Origin: Flavicella sp965243265
GTDB taxonomy: Bacteria; Bacteroidota; Bacteroidia; Flavobacteriales; Flavobacteriaceae
Assembly: GCA_965243265.1 (NCBI GenBank)
Contig: CBDEUL010000010.1
Coordinates: forward strand, 62,001 to 126,000
Length of the DNA stretch: 64,000 nucleotides
Direction of reading: 5' to 3'
Under the pieces are notes generated by a model. It saw only the letters and a list, made by a program, of their open reading frames with translations. It made no database searches and was not told the origin of the DNA. Shown piece after piece: positions 17,165 to 26,570 of the stretch. The translations under genes and the position numbers were made by a program. Within the stretch, counting starts at the first letter, position 1, and the number at the start of each line of letters is the position of its first letter.

Positions 17165-18313
17165 ATGATTTCAATAGCAAATAGGCTTAAGGATGTTAAA
17201 GAATACTATTTCTCGAAAAAATTAAGAGAAGTAGCACAATTGATAAAATCAGGAAAACCAATTATCAGTTTAGGTATTGGAAGCCCAGATTTAACACCAT
17301 CGCCAGAAGTAGTAGAAGCAATGACTGAGTCGTTAAACGAACCGATGGCACATGCTTATAAAAGTTACCAAGGAATTCCAGAACTAAGAGAAGCAATGGC
17401 TTCTTTTTATAAAAACAATTTTGAGGTTCAGTTAAATCCAGCCAATGAAATTTTGCCCTTATTAGGATCAAAAGAAGGGATTATGCATATTTCTATGGCG
17501 TTTTTAAACAAAGGAGATCAAGTTTTGATTCCCAACCCAGGATACCCAACATACAGTTCGGTAACAAAATTGGTAGAAGCAGATGCTCTGTATTATAATT
17601 TGACAGGAGAAAACGGGTGGCTTCCAGATTATGAAGAAATAGAAAAAAACGACCTTTCAAAGGTGAAAATAATGTGGGTTAACTATCCGCATATGCCAAC
17701 AGGAACCAATGCCTCTGATGAATTGTATAAAAGTTTGATAGCATTTGCTAAAAAGCATGAGATTTTATTGGTAAATGACAATCCTTATAGTTTTATTTTG
17801 AATGACAATCCTAAAAGTATATTGCAATACGAAGGAGCCTCAGAAGTAGCTTTGGAACTGAATTCACTAAGTAAAACTTTTAATATGGCAGGTTGGCGTG
17901 TAGGAATGCTTTTAGGAGCAGAAAAATACCTGACAGAAGTTTTAAAAGTAAAAAGTAATATGGATTCTGGAATGTTTTATGGAATTCAGAAAGGAGCTAT
18001 TAAAGCATTAGAATTGTCTGGAGAATGGTTTCAAGAAATCAATTCAATTTACGCAAAAAGAAGAGCTTTAACGTGGAAAATATTAGATGCGTTACAATGT
18101 GAATACAATAAAGAAAATGGAGGAATGTTTGTTTGGGCAAAGCTTCCAGAAGGAATAACTTCTGAGCAAATGACAGACAAAATGCTTTATGAAAAAGATG
18201 TGTTTATTACACCAGGAACCATTTTTGGATCTAATGGAGAAGGGTACATTCGTTTGTCTTTATGCATTGGAGAAGATAAATTAGAAGAAGTTTTAGAGCG
18301 CGTAAAAAAATAA
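17165..18313 (+). CDS. class I/II pyridoxal-phosphate aminotransferase, likely aromatic
   Basis: A 382-residue fold type I aminotransferase. The Schiff-base lysine is K237 in SLSKTFNMAGWRVG; NPGYPTY and PHMPTG line the active site. One nucleotide separates it from pheA, and it precedes tyrA, so it most likely transaminates phenylpyruvate and 4-hydroxyphenylpyruvate to Phe and Tyr. By sequence alone it could also be an aspartate or LL-diaminopimelate-type aminotransferase; the operon decides the call. Confidence 0.85.
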   Translation: MISIANRLKDVKEYYFSKKLREVAQLIKSGKPIISLGIGSPDLTPSPEVVEAMTESLNEPMAHAYKSYQGIPELREAMASFYKNNFEVQLNPANEILPLLGSKEGIMHISMAFLNKGDQVLIPNPGYPTYSSVTKLVEADALYYNLTGENGWLPDYEEIEKNDLSKVKIMWVNYPHMPTGTNASDELYKSLIAFAKKHEILLVNDNPYSFILNDNPKSILQYEGASEVALELNSLSKTFNMAGWRVGMLLGAEKYLTEVLKVKSNMDSGMFYGIQKGAIKALELSGEWFQEINSIYAKRRALTWKILDALQCEYNKENGGMFVWAKLPEGITSEQMTDKMLYEKDVFITPGTIFGSNGEGYIRLSLCIGEDKLEEVLERVKK

Positions 18314-18320
18314 AAATATA

Positions 18321-19196
18321 GTGGAAATAGAAGAGCGTAATAAAAAACAAAAAGCAGTTGTTATAGGGTTAGGGCTAATAGGAGGCTCTATGGCTTTAGA
18401 ATTAAAAAAGCGTTTTCATTGGAATGTTGTAGGAGTTGATACTAATGAAGCACATGCTCAAAAAGCTTTAGAACTAGGAATTGTTGATGAAATCTCTGAT
18501 TTTTCAATTGTAAAACAAGCAGATATTGTTGTTTTAGCAGTGCCTGTAAACTATGCACCACAGTTAGTTTCAGACGTTTTAGATGCTATTAAAAACACTG
18601 CTTTGGTCTTTGATGTAGGATCAACAAAAGAAAACATTTGCAAAAAAGTTGTAAAGCATTCAAAAAGAGTTAATTTTGTGGCCGTTCACCCAATTGCAGG
18701 AACCGAGTTTTCTGGACCAGAAGCAGCAATATATGACCTGTTTGACGGAAAAGTAAATATTATTTGTGATCGTGAACTAAGTAGTAATGAGGCAATTGAC
18801 AAGACCTTGGCTGTTTTTGAAGCTCTGAATATGAGAACTATTTTTATGAATAGTGCAGAGCACGACAAACACATAGCATATGTGTCGCATCTGTCTCATA
18901 TAAGTTCTTTTATGCTAGGAAAGACAGTTTTGGAGATTGAAAAAGATGAAAAAAACATTTTTGACATGGCAGGCAGTGGATTTGAATCTACAGTAAGGTT
19001 GGCAAAAAGTTCACCAAAAATGTGGTCACCGATATTTGTTGAAAACAAAAAAAATATTTTGACCTCTTTAGATGAGTATATAAAAAATTTGAACGAATTT
19101 AGGGAGCTAATTGTAAGTGAAGACACAAAAGAGTTACAGACCTCAATGGCAGAAACCAATTACATTAGAGAGATCTTAAACGGCATAAAAAAATAA
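18321..19196 (+). CDS. tyrA: prephenate dehydrogenase
   Basis: Oxidatively decarboxylates prephenate to 4-hydroxyphenylpyruvate with NAD(P), the tyrosine branch. GTG start (18321), 7 nt after the aminotransferase; 291 residues. The Rossmann loop GLGLIGGS is at about residues 17-24, the catalytic His sits in FVAVHPIAGTEFSG (about 118-131), and AEHDKHIAYVSHLSH (about 178-192) holds the second conserved His region. No ACT or chorismate mutase domain is present, so regulation probably lies in the attenuator and in the DAHP synthase fusion. Confidence 0.92.
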   Translation: MEIEERNKKQKAVVIGLGLIGGSMALELKKRFHWNVVGVDTNEAHAQKALELGIVDEISDFSIVKQADIVVLAVPVNYAPQLVSDVLDAIKNTALVFDVGSTKENICKKVVKHSKRVNFVAVHPIAGTEFSGPEAAIYDLFDGKVNIICDRELSSNEAIDKTLAVFEALNMRTIFMNSAEHDKHIAYVSHLSHISSFMLGKTVLEIEKDEKNIFDMAGSGFESTVRLAKSSPKMWSPIFVENKKNILTSLDEYIKNLNEFRELIVSEDTKELQTSMAETNYIREILNGIKK

Positions 19197-19241
19197 TACA
19201 GAATAATAAAATAGAATAAAAAGACGAATAATAATTATATA

Positions 19242-20324
19242 ATGGAAAATACAAAAGAATTCAGAACTTGGTTAGATGATATGCAATTAGACCATCCATT
19301 GGTTATTGCTGGGCCTTGTAGTGCAGAAACGGAAGAGCAAGTATTAAAAATTGCTCATGAATTGAAAAATACAGATGCAACTGTTTTTAGAGCAGGTGTT
19401 TGGAAGCCAAGAACTAGACCAGGAGGTTTTGAAGGAGTTGGAGCAGTAGCTTTACCATGGTTGCAAAGAGTAAGAAAAGAAACGGGAATGAAAATTGCTG
19501 TGGAGGTTGCAAACTTAGCACACGTAAAGTTAGCTTTAGAAGCAGATGTAGATATTCTTTGGATTGGAGCTAGAACTTCAGTTAACCCTTTTGCAGTTCA
19601 AGAAATTGCAGATGCGTTGAATGGTACAGATAAAATTGTATTGATAAAAAACCCTATTAACCCAGACTTAGCTTTATGGTTAGGAGGAGTTGAGCGTTTG
19701 TACACAGCAAATATCAAAAACTTAGGAGTTATTCATAGAGGGTTTTCTTCATACAAGAAAACAAAATATAGAAACGTTCCTCAATGGCAATTACCAATTG
19801 CATTGAAACAAAAATATCCAGATTTACCAATTATCAACGATCCATCTCATATCTGTGGAAACAGAACAGGAATCCAAGATATTTCTCAAATTGCTTTAGA
19901 TTTGAATTTTGAAGGATTGATGATTGAAACACACGTAACTCCAGATGATGCTTGGTCAGATGCTGCACAGCAAATTACACCTCCTCGTTTGGTTGAAATC
20001 ATGGAAGATTTAAAAGTACGTAAGCCAAAGGCTGAAGGAGAAGCTTTAGATCAATTAGAAGAAGCAAGAGCAGAAATTGACGTAATTGACAATCATATTT
20101 TAGACACACTTTCTGAAAGAATGAAAGTTGTTGAACAAATAGGAGAAGTTAAGAAACAAAAAAACATTTCTATTTTACAAGACGACAGATGGGCAGCTAT
20201 CTTAGAAAAAGTAAAACAAGAAGGAGATGTAAGAGGTTTAAGCAATGATTTTGTAGAAGCTGTTTTCAAAGCAATTCATCAAGAATCTATCAATCATCAA
20301 GAATCTATTGTTTCAGCAAAATAA
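19242..20324 (+). CDS. aroG: bifunctional DAHP synthase / chorismate mutase
   Basis: Residues ~1-260 are a DAHP synthase of the short KDO8P-synthase-like type (AGPCSAETEEQ, RAGVWKPRTRPGGFEGVG, NDPSHICGNR), joining PEP and erythrose 4-phosphate. Residues ~265-345 are an AroQ-type chorismate mutase (EARAEIDVIDNHILDTLSERM..., with RWAAILEKV). Such fusions use the mutase as sensor and catalyst, so the enzyme covers both the entry and the branch point of the pathway. Last gene of the operon; a good terminator follows. Together with pheA and tyrA, the operon makes both Phe and Tyr from chorismate precursors. Confidence 0.94.
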   Translation: MENTKEFRTWLDDMQLDHPLVIAGPCSAETEEQVLKIAHELKNTDATVFRAGVWKPRTRPGGFEGVGAVALPWLQRVRKETGMKIAVEVANLAHVKLALEADVDILWIGARTSVNPFAVQEIADALNGTDKIVLIKNPINPDLALWLGGVERLYTANIKNLGVIHRGFSSYKKTKYRNVPQWQLPIALKQKYPDLPIINDPSHICGNRTGIQDISQIALDLNFEGLMIETHVTPDDAWSDAAQQITPPRLVEIMEDLKVRKPKAEGEALDQLEEARAEIDVIDNHILDTLSERMKVVEQIGEVKKQKNISILQDDRWAAILEKVKQEGDVRGLSNDFVEAVFKAIHQESINHQESIVSAK

Positions 20325-20370
20325 TCTGAACAAGCAATTTTTGAAATAAGATTGAACTTTTATAAGTTAA

Positions 20371-20417
20371 AATACCACAAATCTCTCGATACTAATTGAG
20401 AGCTTTGTGGTATTTTT
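20371..20417 (+). terminator. terminator of the aromatic operon
   Basis: A two-part stem: outer AATACCACAA / TTGTGGTATT, inner CTCTC / GAGAG, followed by a T-run at 20413-20417. Confidence 0.85.
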
Positions 20418-20491
20418 GTTATTAAAATTATTCTGAAGTTTTGTGGAAGTAAACAAACACATTACAACAGTTAAATAATTCAATAAGAACC

Positions 20492-21439
20492 ATGAATGGA
20501 GTTGTAATAAAATCTACAGGAAGTTGGTATTCAGTAAGAACTGAAGACTCAACCATCCATAAATGTAGAATTCGAGGTAAATTTAGGATCGAAGGAATTA
20601 AAAGTACAAACCCTGTATCTGTAGGAGATGTTGTAGATTTTAATTTAGAACCTAAAAAAGAAACAGGCGTTATTACAGCAATTCATGAAAGGAAAAATTA
20701 CATTGTTCGAAAATCAGTAAACCTATCCAAACGAACACACATTATAGCATCCAATATAGACCAAGCTTTTTTATTGGTTACTATAGATAACCCACCAACA
20801 ACTACTAGTTTTATAGATCGTTTTTTAGTTTCAGCAGAAGCATACCATATTCCGGTTGTTATTCTCTTTAACAAGGTAGATGTTTTTACAGAAGAAACAG
20901 AAGACCTAAAAGAAGAATTGAAAGAAATCTATGAAAGCATAGGGTATCCATGTATAGATATTTCGGCAAAAGAAGGAGATAATGTAGATTTGGTTAAAGA
21001 GTTGATGAAAGATAAAGTGAGTCTTTTTTCAGGACATTCAGGAGTAGGAAAATCTACGTTGGTAAATACTATAGAGCCTACATTAAATTTAAAAACCTTA
21101 GAAATATCAGAGCAACATAAACAAGGGCAGCACACCACAACTTTTGCAGAAATGCATCCTTTGTCTTTTGGAGGTTATATAATTGATACCCCAGGAATTA
21201 AAGGATTTGGTATGGTAGATTTTGAGGAAGAAGAAATAGCAGGGTATTTTCCTGAGTTTTTTGAATTAAAACAAAACTGTAAGTTTAACAATTGTAAGCA
21301 TATTGATGAACCCAAATGTGCAATAAAACAAGGATTGGAAGACGATACCATAGCACCTTCTCGTTACTTTAGTTACTTGCAAATAATAAAAGGAGAAGAA
21401 GAGCATTTTAGACAAGATATATATAGTACTAAAAAATGA
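20492..21439 (+). CDS. rsgA: small ribosomal subunit biogenesis GTPase
   Basis: A circularly permuted GTPase that acts late in 30S maturation. Domains in order: OB fold (residues ~1-70), GTPase with G4 NKVD (~128-131) before G1 GHSGVGKST (~179-187) and G3 DTPG (~231-234), the order that defines the YjeQ/RsgA class, then a zinc knuckle (CKFNNCKHIDEPKC, ~267-280). 315 residues, usual length. Its last four bases overlap the ATG of dtd (ATGA), indicating coupled translation. Confidence 0.95.
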   Translation: MNGVVIKSTGSWYSVRTEDSTIHKCRIRGKFRIEGIKSTNPVSVGDVVDFNLEPKKETGVITAIHERKNYIVRKSVNLSKRTHIIASNIDQAFLLVTIDNPPTTTSFIDRFLVSAEAYHIPVVILFNKVDVFTEETEDLKEELKEIYESIGYPCIDISAKEGDNVDLVKELMKDKVSLFSGHSGVGKSTLVNTIEPTLNLKTLEISEQHKQGQHTTTFAEMHPLSFGGYIIDTPGIKGFGMVDFEEEEIAGYFPEFFELKQNCKFNNCKHIDEPKCAIKQGLEDDTIAPSRYFSYLQIIKGEEEHFRQDIYSTKK

Positions 21440-21888
21440 AAGTAGTTCTTCAAAGAGTATCTAGAGCATCAGTTACCATTGCCAATGAAGAATACTCGTC
21501 AATAGAAAAAGGCTTGTTGGTTTTGGTAGGAATTGAAGAAACTGATGGAGCTGATGACATACAGTGGCTGTCTAAAAAAATTGTGAATATGCGAATTTTT
21601 GGCGATGCAAATGGAGTTATGAATGCATCAGTTTTAGATGTGTCAGGAGCTATCTTAGCTGTTAGTCAATTTACATTACAAGCAAGTACTAAAAAAGGAA
21701 ATCGCCCATCTTATATAAAAGCAGCAAAATCAGTAATTTCAATACCGATTTATGAAGCTTTTGTAGCGCAATTAGAAAAAGATTTAGGAAAAAAAATAAA
21801 GACAGGCGTTTTTGGAGCAGATATGAAAGTAGCTTTGGAAAATGACGGTCCAGTAACTATTATTGTAGATTCTAAGAGGAGAGATTAG
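21436..21888 (+). CDS. dtd: D-aminoacyl-tRNA deacylase
   Basis: Hydrolyses D-amino acids and glycine wrongly charged on tRNA. The 150-residue protein has the family motifs MKVVLQRVSRASVTI at the start, SQFTLQAST (the SQFTL motif, about residues 76-84) and the NDGPVTI C-terminal motif with the cross-subunit Gly-cis-Pro equivalent. The start overlaps rsgA by four bases. nhaC follows 26 nt downstream. Confidence 0.95.
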   Translation: MKVVLQRVSRASVTIANEEYSSIEKGLLVLVGIEETDGADDIQWLSKKIVNMRIFGDANGVMNASVLDVSGAILAVSQFTLQASTKKGNRPSYIKAAKSVISIPIYEAFVAQLEKDLGKKIKTGVFGADMKVALENDGPVTIIVDSKRRD

Positions 21889-21914
21889 GTAAAATAGAAC
21901 AATAACCACATTTT

Positions 21915-23345
21915 ATGTCACTTTTAAAGCCAATAAAATCCAAGGAAGTACGTCTTTTAGAATCATTATTTCCTGTATTTGTTTTAATGTTTTTGTTGGC
22001 AATCAACATTTTTTTTGCCTCAGGTGAATTGTTGGGAACATATTCTAATCAGTTTATTTTAATATTCTCAGCTGTGATAGCTTTGCTGTTAGGAGTAAAA
22101 AATAAAACTCCTTTGATAGCTGTTTTCAAAGGGATTGTAAAAAATATTCAAAGTGTTTTTATCCCTATCCTTATTCTTTTTTTAGTAGGAGCATTGGCAG
22201 GCTCTTGGTTGGTAGGAGGAGTTATTCCTGCAATGATTTATTACGGGTTAGATGTTTTAAACCCTACAATATTTTTGCCAGCCTCTGTGGTTATTTCAGC
22301 ATTGGTTTCCCTTGCAACAGGAAGTTCATGGACAACATCGGCAACTGTTGGTATTGCCTTGATAGGAATTGGAGAAGCATTAGGTGTTTCGAGTGGTATG
22401 ATTGCCGGAGCGGTAATTTCAGGAGCCTATTTTGGAGATAAAATGTCGCCCTTGAGCGATACTACAAATTTAGCACCCGCTATGGCAGGGGTAGATTTAT
22501 TTACACATATAAAATATATGAGTTTAACTACTGTGCCTACCTTTATCATAACACTGTTGTTTTTTACACTATTGAGTTTTACTACAATTTCTAAAGGAAC
22601 GGTAGATGTCGTTTATTTACAATCAGGAATTACAAATACATTTCATATAACTCCTGTGTTATTTTTAGTTCCAGTAGCAGTTATTTTGTTACTGTTGTTT
22701 AAAGTAAAGTCAATTTTATCCTTATTATCAGGAATTGTATTGGCATGTGTTTTTGCTTTTGTATATCAAAAAAACGTATTGTTAGAAATATCAACTTCTT
22801 CCATGCAAAGTATATTTCAAGCAATTTTGACAGATGTGCAAATAACAACAACTGATAAAATGTTAAATGAGTTGTTTAGTTCAGGAGGAATGAAAGGGAT
22901 GTTGTGGACAATCTATTTAATTATAAGTGCAATGATTTTTGGAGGAGTAATGGAAGCAGTTGGTGCTTTGTCAAAAATTACAAATTCTTTGCTAAAATAC
23001 GCACACTCTACTTTTGGAATTTTTTCTAGTACTGTTGTTAGTTGTTTGGGAGTTAATATAATGGCATCAGACCAATACTTAGCAATTGTAATTCCTGGAA
23101 AAATGTTTAAGAAAGCCTATGAAGAAAAAGGCTTGGCACCAGAAAATTTGAGTAGAACATTAGAAGATTCAGGAACTGTAACTTCGGTATTAATTCCATG
23201 GAATACCTGTGGCGCATACCAATCAACAGTATTAGGCGTATCTGTGGCAGATTATTTTGTGTACGCTGTTTTTAATTACGTAAGTCCAATTGTAACATTG
23301 ACATATGCGTATTTTAGTATAAAAATTAAAAGAATAATAAGTTAA
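21915..23345 (+). CDS. nhaC: Na+/H+ antiporter, NhaC family
   Basis: A 476-residue inner-membrane protein with about 11-12 hydrophobic segments. Signature stretches include GSSWTTSATVGIALIGIG, GAVISGAYFGDKMSPLSDTTNLAPA (around residues 165-190) and the C-terminal EDSGTVTSVLIPWNTCGAYQS. Family members exchange external H+ for internal Na+, though some are amino-acid or other ion carriers. It sits after dtd and only 3 nt before an exported triple-repeat protein, so the two are likely cotranscribed. Confidence 0.88.
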   Translation: MSLLKPIKSKEVRLLESLFPVFVLMFLLAINIFFASGELLGTYSNQFILIFSAVIALLLGVKNKTPLIAVFKGIVKNIQSVFIPILILFLVGALAGSWLVGGVIPAMIYYGLDVLNPTIFLPASVVISALVSLATGSSWTTSATVGIALIGIGEALGVSSGMIAGAVISGAYFGDKMSPLSDTTNLAPAMAGVDLFTHIKYMSLTTVPTFIITLLFFTLLSFTTISKGTVDVVYLQSGITNTFHITPVLFLVPVAVILLLLFKVKSILSLLSGIVLACVFAFVYQKNVLLEISTSSMQSIFQAILTDVQITTTDKMLNELFSSGGMKGMLWTIYLIISAMIFGGVMEAVGALSKITNSLLKYAHSTFGIFSSTVVSCLGVNIMASDQYLAIVIPGKMFKKAYEEKGLAPENLSRTLEDSGTVTSVLIPWNTCGAYQSTVLGVSVADYFVYAVFNYVSPIVTLTYAYFSIKIKRIIS

Positions 23346-23348
23346 GTA

Positions 23349-24908
23349 ATGAAAACCATTCAAAGAAAAGCCTACAAGGTACTGTTTGTAACATTTTTAA
23401 TGATTTTCTTAAATAACTCATTGAGTGCTCAAGAATATTCGGTAGAAATGTTTCCGAATAGATATAGATTAAGTTGGGAAACTGTTTCAATGGATACAGA
23501 ATCAGACTTAGGGTTTATAGGTTTAGGGTTTGATGTTTTTAACTTAATAGGAAACTCTTCTAATGTGTATTTTGGAATTAGTTCTTATTCAGCAATGTCA
23601 GGTATTAGACCAGGATTAATAACCTTGGGGATATCAGGAGGATGGAGAAAAGAACTGCTCAAAAATAGTTTGTACCTAGACCTAGGTGGCTTCGTAGGAG
23701 GTGGCGGAGGAGGTGGTGCTGCTGACGGGGGTGGGCTTATTGTTAGACCTCATATTGCTTTAGAAAAACGATTCGATAATTTAGGAGTGTTCGTAGGGTA
23801 CTCTCAAATAAATTTTCCTACAGGAGCCATAAAAGGAAGTCAATTCAATTTAGGAATTACCATTAACGGAGGAAATTATTTAAAAGTAGCACCTACTGAT
23901 TTTGAAAATATAACAAGCTCTCAAATTAAAAGTAACAGTTTACGAGTAGCCTTAGTAGGTACCCAGTATTATAACTTTAAAGCAGGTTCACTTCCAGAAA
24001 GACCAGAAGTAGAACCAGGAAAAGTAGGGTTGTTAGGGGTTCAAATAGAACGTTCGTTTTCGTCTAATTTTTATGGGATTCTAAAAGCTAATGGAGCTAT
24101 AACAGGAGGAGCAGATGGTTATATGTCTATTTTATTTGGAGCAGGAGGAAAACTACCAATAATAGAAGAAAAAGTAAATCTAGAATCTAGATTGTTATTT
24201 GGACCTACAGGGGGAGGAGCTGTAGATTCAGGAGGAGGAGCAACAGCTCAGGCAGAAGTGGGAGCTGCTTTGTTATTAGGAAAAGGGTATGATGTAAAGT
24301 TTATGATAGGAAAAACAATTGCTCCTTGGGGAGGTTTAAATACAAATCATATAGAATTTGGAATAGGGAAGTCTTTTGATGTAATAGCCCTTAAAAAACA
24401 TCCCAAAGAAATTGAACAATTCAATGTAAACACATCCGATTATTGGGTAAACCACATGGCTATTTCGGTATTTAATAGAACTTATTTTCCGCCAGAAGCA
24501 AATGATTTAAATGGAGAACCTTACCAATCGGCATTTAATTTAATAGGTTTTGAAATAGAAAAATATTTAGGAGAGCGTTTTAGTATCAACGGAGGTACTG
24601 TTTGGGCATATGAAGGAGGTTATGGAGCTTATGCAGAAGGGCTTTTAGGAATGACTTATTACCAACCAATATTTAACACCTGGAAGTTATCTGTAAAAGG
24701 AATGGTAGGAGCAGCAGGAGGAGGAGCATTAAACTTAGGAGAAGGGTTGTTGTTTGAATACTCTTTAGGAGTTCATAAAGAGCTAAATAAGAAATGGGAT
24801 ATTGCTGTTAATTTTGGAAAAACAGAACCTTTATCGGGTAACTTTACCCCTTATATGGTAGATGTAGGAGTGAAGTTCCATATCAATCAATTGATCAAAA
24901 AGAAGTAG
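23349..24908 (+). CDS. exported triple-repeat glycine-rich protein (paralogue 1)
   Basis: 519 residues with a signal peptide ending near SLSAQE. No known family recognised. The mature protein consists of three diverged repeats of ~169 residues. Each begins with a strand such as YRLSWETVSM, SLRVALVGTQYY or HMAISVFNRTYF, continues with alternating strands, and reaches a Gly-rich turn beginning at residues 116, 285 and 454 (FVGGGGGG, GPTGGG, GAAGGG), followed by a G-x-G and paired strands ending in a Gly-x-Gly-x-x-F type strand. High strand and Gly content and the C-terminal hydrophobic strand (VDVGVKFHI) suggest an outer-membrane or surface beta structure. A second gene of the same length and plan is at 55496-57055. 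It follows nhaC by 3 nt. Confidence 0.7.
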   Translation: MKTIQRKAYKVLFVTFLMIFLNNSLSAQEYSVEMFPNRYRLSWETVSMDTESDLGFIGLGFDVFNLIGNSSNVYFGISSYSAMSGIRPGLITLGISGGWRKELLKNSLYLDLGGFVGGGGGGGAADGGGLIVRPHIALEKRFDNLGVFVGYSQINFPTGAIKGSQFNLGITINGGNYLKVAPTDFENITSSQIKSNSLRVALVGTQYYNFKAGSLPERPEVEPGKVGLLGVQIERSFSSNFYGILKANGAITGGADGYMSILFGAGGKLPIIEEKVNLESRLLFGPTGGGAVDSGGGATAQAEVGAALLLGKGYDVKFMIGKTIAPWGGLNTNHIEFGIGKSFDVIALKKHPKEIEQFNVNTSDYWVNHMAISVFNRTYFPPEANDLNGEPYQSAFNLIGFEIEKYLGERFSINGGTVWAYEGGYGAYAEGLLGMTYYQPIFNTWKLSVKGMVGAAGGGALNLGEGLLFEYSLGVHKELNKKWDIAVNFGKTEPLSGNFTPYMVDVGVKFHINQLIKKK

Positions 24909-25015
24909 TCTTAAGTGTGTTTTTTATAAAAACAGAACATTTTCAAAAAATGTTAAAGGCTCGTTAAATAAAGTTAACAGAGGGTTAAAGAAGTTTTTTG
25001 AATATTTTCATTTTC

Positions 25016-25023
25016 TATCTTTG
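25016..25023 (+). promoter_or_regulatory. -7 element before htrA
   Basis: TATCTTTG fits the Bacteroidota -7 consensus exactly and lies 33 nt before the htrA ATG. The nearest TTG (24998-25000) is only 15 nt upstream, so the -33 part is uncertain. Confidence 0.5.
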
Positions 25024-25056
25024 GAGAAAGAACAAACTATTTAACTAAATCTAGAA

Positions 25057-26445
25057 ATGAAAAATACAGTAAAATTGATGTTTGTAGCATTCATGGGAGG
25101 TGTTGTTTCTTTAGGAGGTTACAAGCTTTTTCTTGAAGAAAAGGAAAACACAATTATTTACAAACAAGAAAACACAGCATTAGAGAATGCAATAATACCT
25201 ACACATTATACCAGTTCAAATTCATTAAATACTGTTGAGAAAACAGATCTTACAGTAGCAGCAGATGAAACATTGAACGCTGTGGTACATGTAAAAAATA
25301 CATCTATCAAAAACGTTCAAGATCCGTATGCTCAGTTTTTTTACGGTAGAAGTAGAGGAAGAAAATTAGAGCAAGTAGGAACGGGAAGTGGTGTGTTAAT
25401 CTCTTCAGACGGTTACATTATAACAAACAATCATGTAATTGATGGAGCCAATGAAATAGAAATTACTTTAAATAATAAAAAGACATATCCAGCAGAAGTA
25501 ATAGGTACAGATGCATCTAGTGATATTGCACTCATTAAGATAGAAGGAGCAGATTTTGATTATGTGCCATTTGGAAACTCAGACCAAGTAAGAGTAGGAG
25601 AATGGGTATTGGCAGTAGGAAATCCATACAACTTAACATCTACAGTAACAGCAGGTATTGTAAGTGCAAAAGGAAGGGATTTACAAGGGAATACGGGAGT
25701 AGAATCTTTTATTCAAACAGATGCAGCAGTAAACCAAGGAAACAGTGGAGGAGCTTTGGTAAATACAAGAGGGGAGCTGATAGGAATAAATACAGCAATT
25801 ACATCTATGACAGGAGGGTTTGTAGGTTATTCATTTGCAGTACCCTCAAACATTGCGAAAAAAGTTATAGAAGATTTAATGGAGTTTGGGGGTGTTCAAA
25901 AAGCATTGATAGGTATTCAATATAATCCAAATGACGACGAAAGAGAAGGTGTTAAAGTAACTGCTGTAACAGAAAATGGAGGAGCGAAAGCGGCAGGTTT
26001 AGAAGAAGGAGATGTAATTGTAAAAATTAATGATGTAAAAATTAAACAATTCTCAGATTTAAAAGGGCAATTGTACGCAAAAAGACCAGGAGATGTTATA
26101 AATGTTACGATATTAAGAAACGAAGAAACATTGATAAAATCAGTAAAGCTTACTGAGAATAAAGAATTGAAAGTAAATTCCTTAGGGTTTTCAATAGAAA
26201 AAATATCCGCTGAGGAGGCAGAAAAATTAGGTGTTGAAAATGGAGTTAGAATCAGTAATATTCAAAATTCTAGATTGGCAGCCTATGGAGTAAAAGAAGG
26301 CTATATTTTAGTCGAAATTAACAATCAGAAAATTACAAGTGTAAGTCAGGTAGAAGAAATATTAGGAAACCCAAGAGCCTACAATTACATAAAACTTGGA
26401 ATTTTAAATTTAGAAGGAGAAAAAGAGAATTATATATTTAAGTAG
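25057..26445 (+). CDS. degP: periplasmic serine protease HtrA/DegP-type
   Basis: A 462-residue protein with one N-terminal hydrophobic segment (signal or anchor, residues ~7-25). The trypsin-like catalytic triad is complete: H126 (NNHVID), D156 (SSDIALIKI) and S230 (NQGNSGGALV). Two PDZ domains follow (~275-360 and ~370-455), the first with KAAGLEEGDVIVKIND. It degrades or refolds misfolded periplasmic proteins. Monocistronic: its own -7 box precedes and a terminator follows. Confidence 0.94.
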   Translation: MKNTVKLMFVAFMGGVVSLGGYKLFLEEKENTIIYKQENTALENAIIPTHYTSSNSLNTVEKTDLTVAADETLNAVVHVKNTSIKNVQDPYAQFFYGRSRGRKLEQVGTGSGVLISSDGYIITNNHVIDGANEIEITLNNKKTYPAEVIGTDASSDIALIKIEGADFDYVPFGNSDQVRVGEWVLAVGNPYNLTSTVTAGIVSAKGRDLQGNTGVESFIQTDAAVNQGNSGGALVNTRGELIGINTAITSMTGGFVGYSFAVPSNIAKKVIEDLMEFGGVQKALIGIQYNPNDDEREGVKVTAVTENGGAKAAGLEEGDVIVKINDVKIKQFSDLKGQLYAKRPGDVINVTILRNEETLIKSVKLTENKELKVNSLGFSIEKISAEEAEKLGVENGVRISNIQNSRLAAYGVKEGYILVEINNQKITSVSQVEEILGNPRAYNYIKLGILNLEGEKENYIFK

Positions 26446-26467
26446 ATTTGTTTTTTAGTTAGTTTGG

Positions 26468-26498
26468 AGAAACCGGTACAGAGATGTATCGGTTTTTC
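26468..26498 (+). terminator. terminator after htrA
   Basis: A hairpin with AGAAACCG / CGGTTTTTCT arms and a partly paired inner part (GTACA / TGTAT), ending in a T-run. Confidence 0.75.
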
Positions 26499-26570
26499 TT
26501 ATTTTAACAGAAAATAATTAGCTATTTTTAGCTTTTACAAAATATTTAAAACAGGTAGTTAAAGTCAAGT

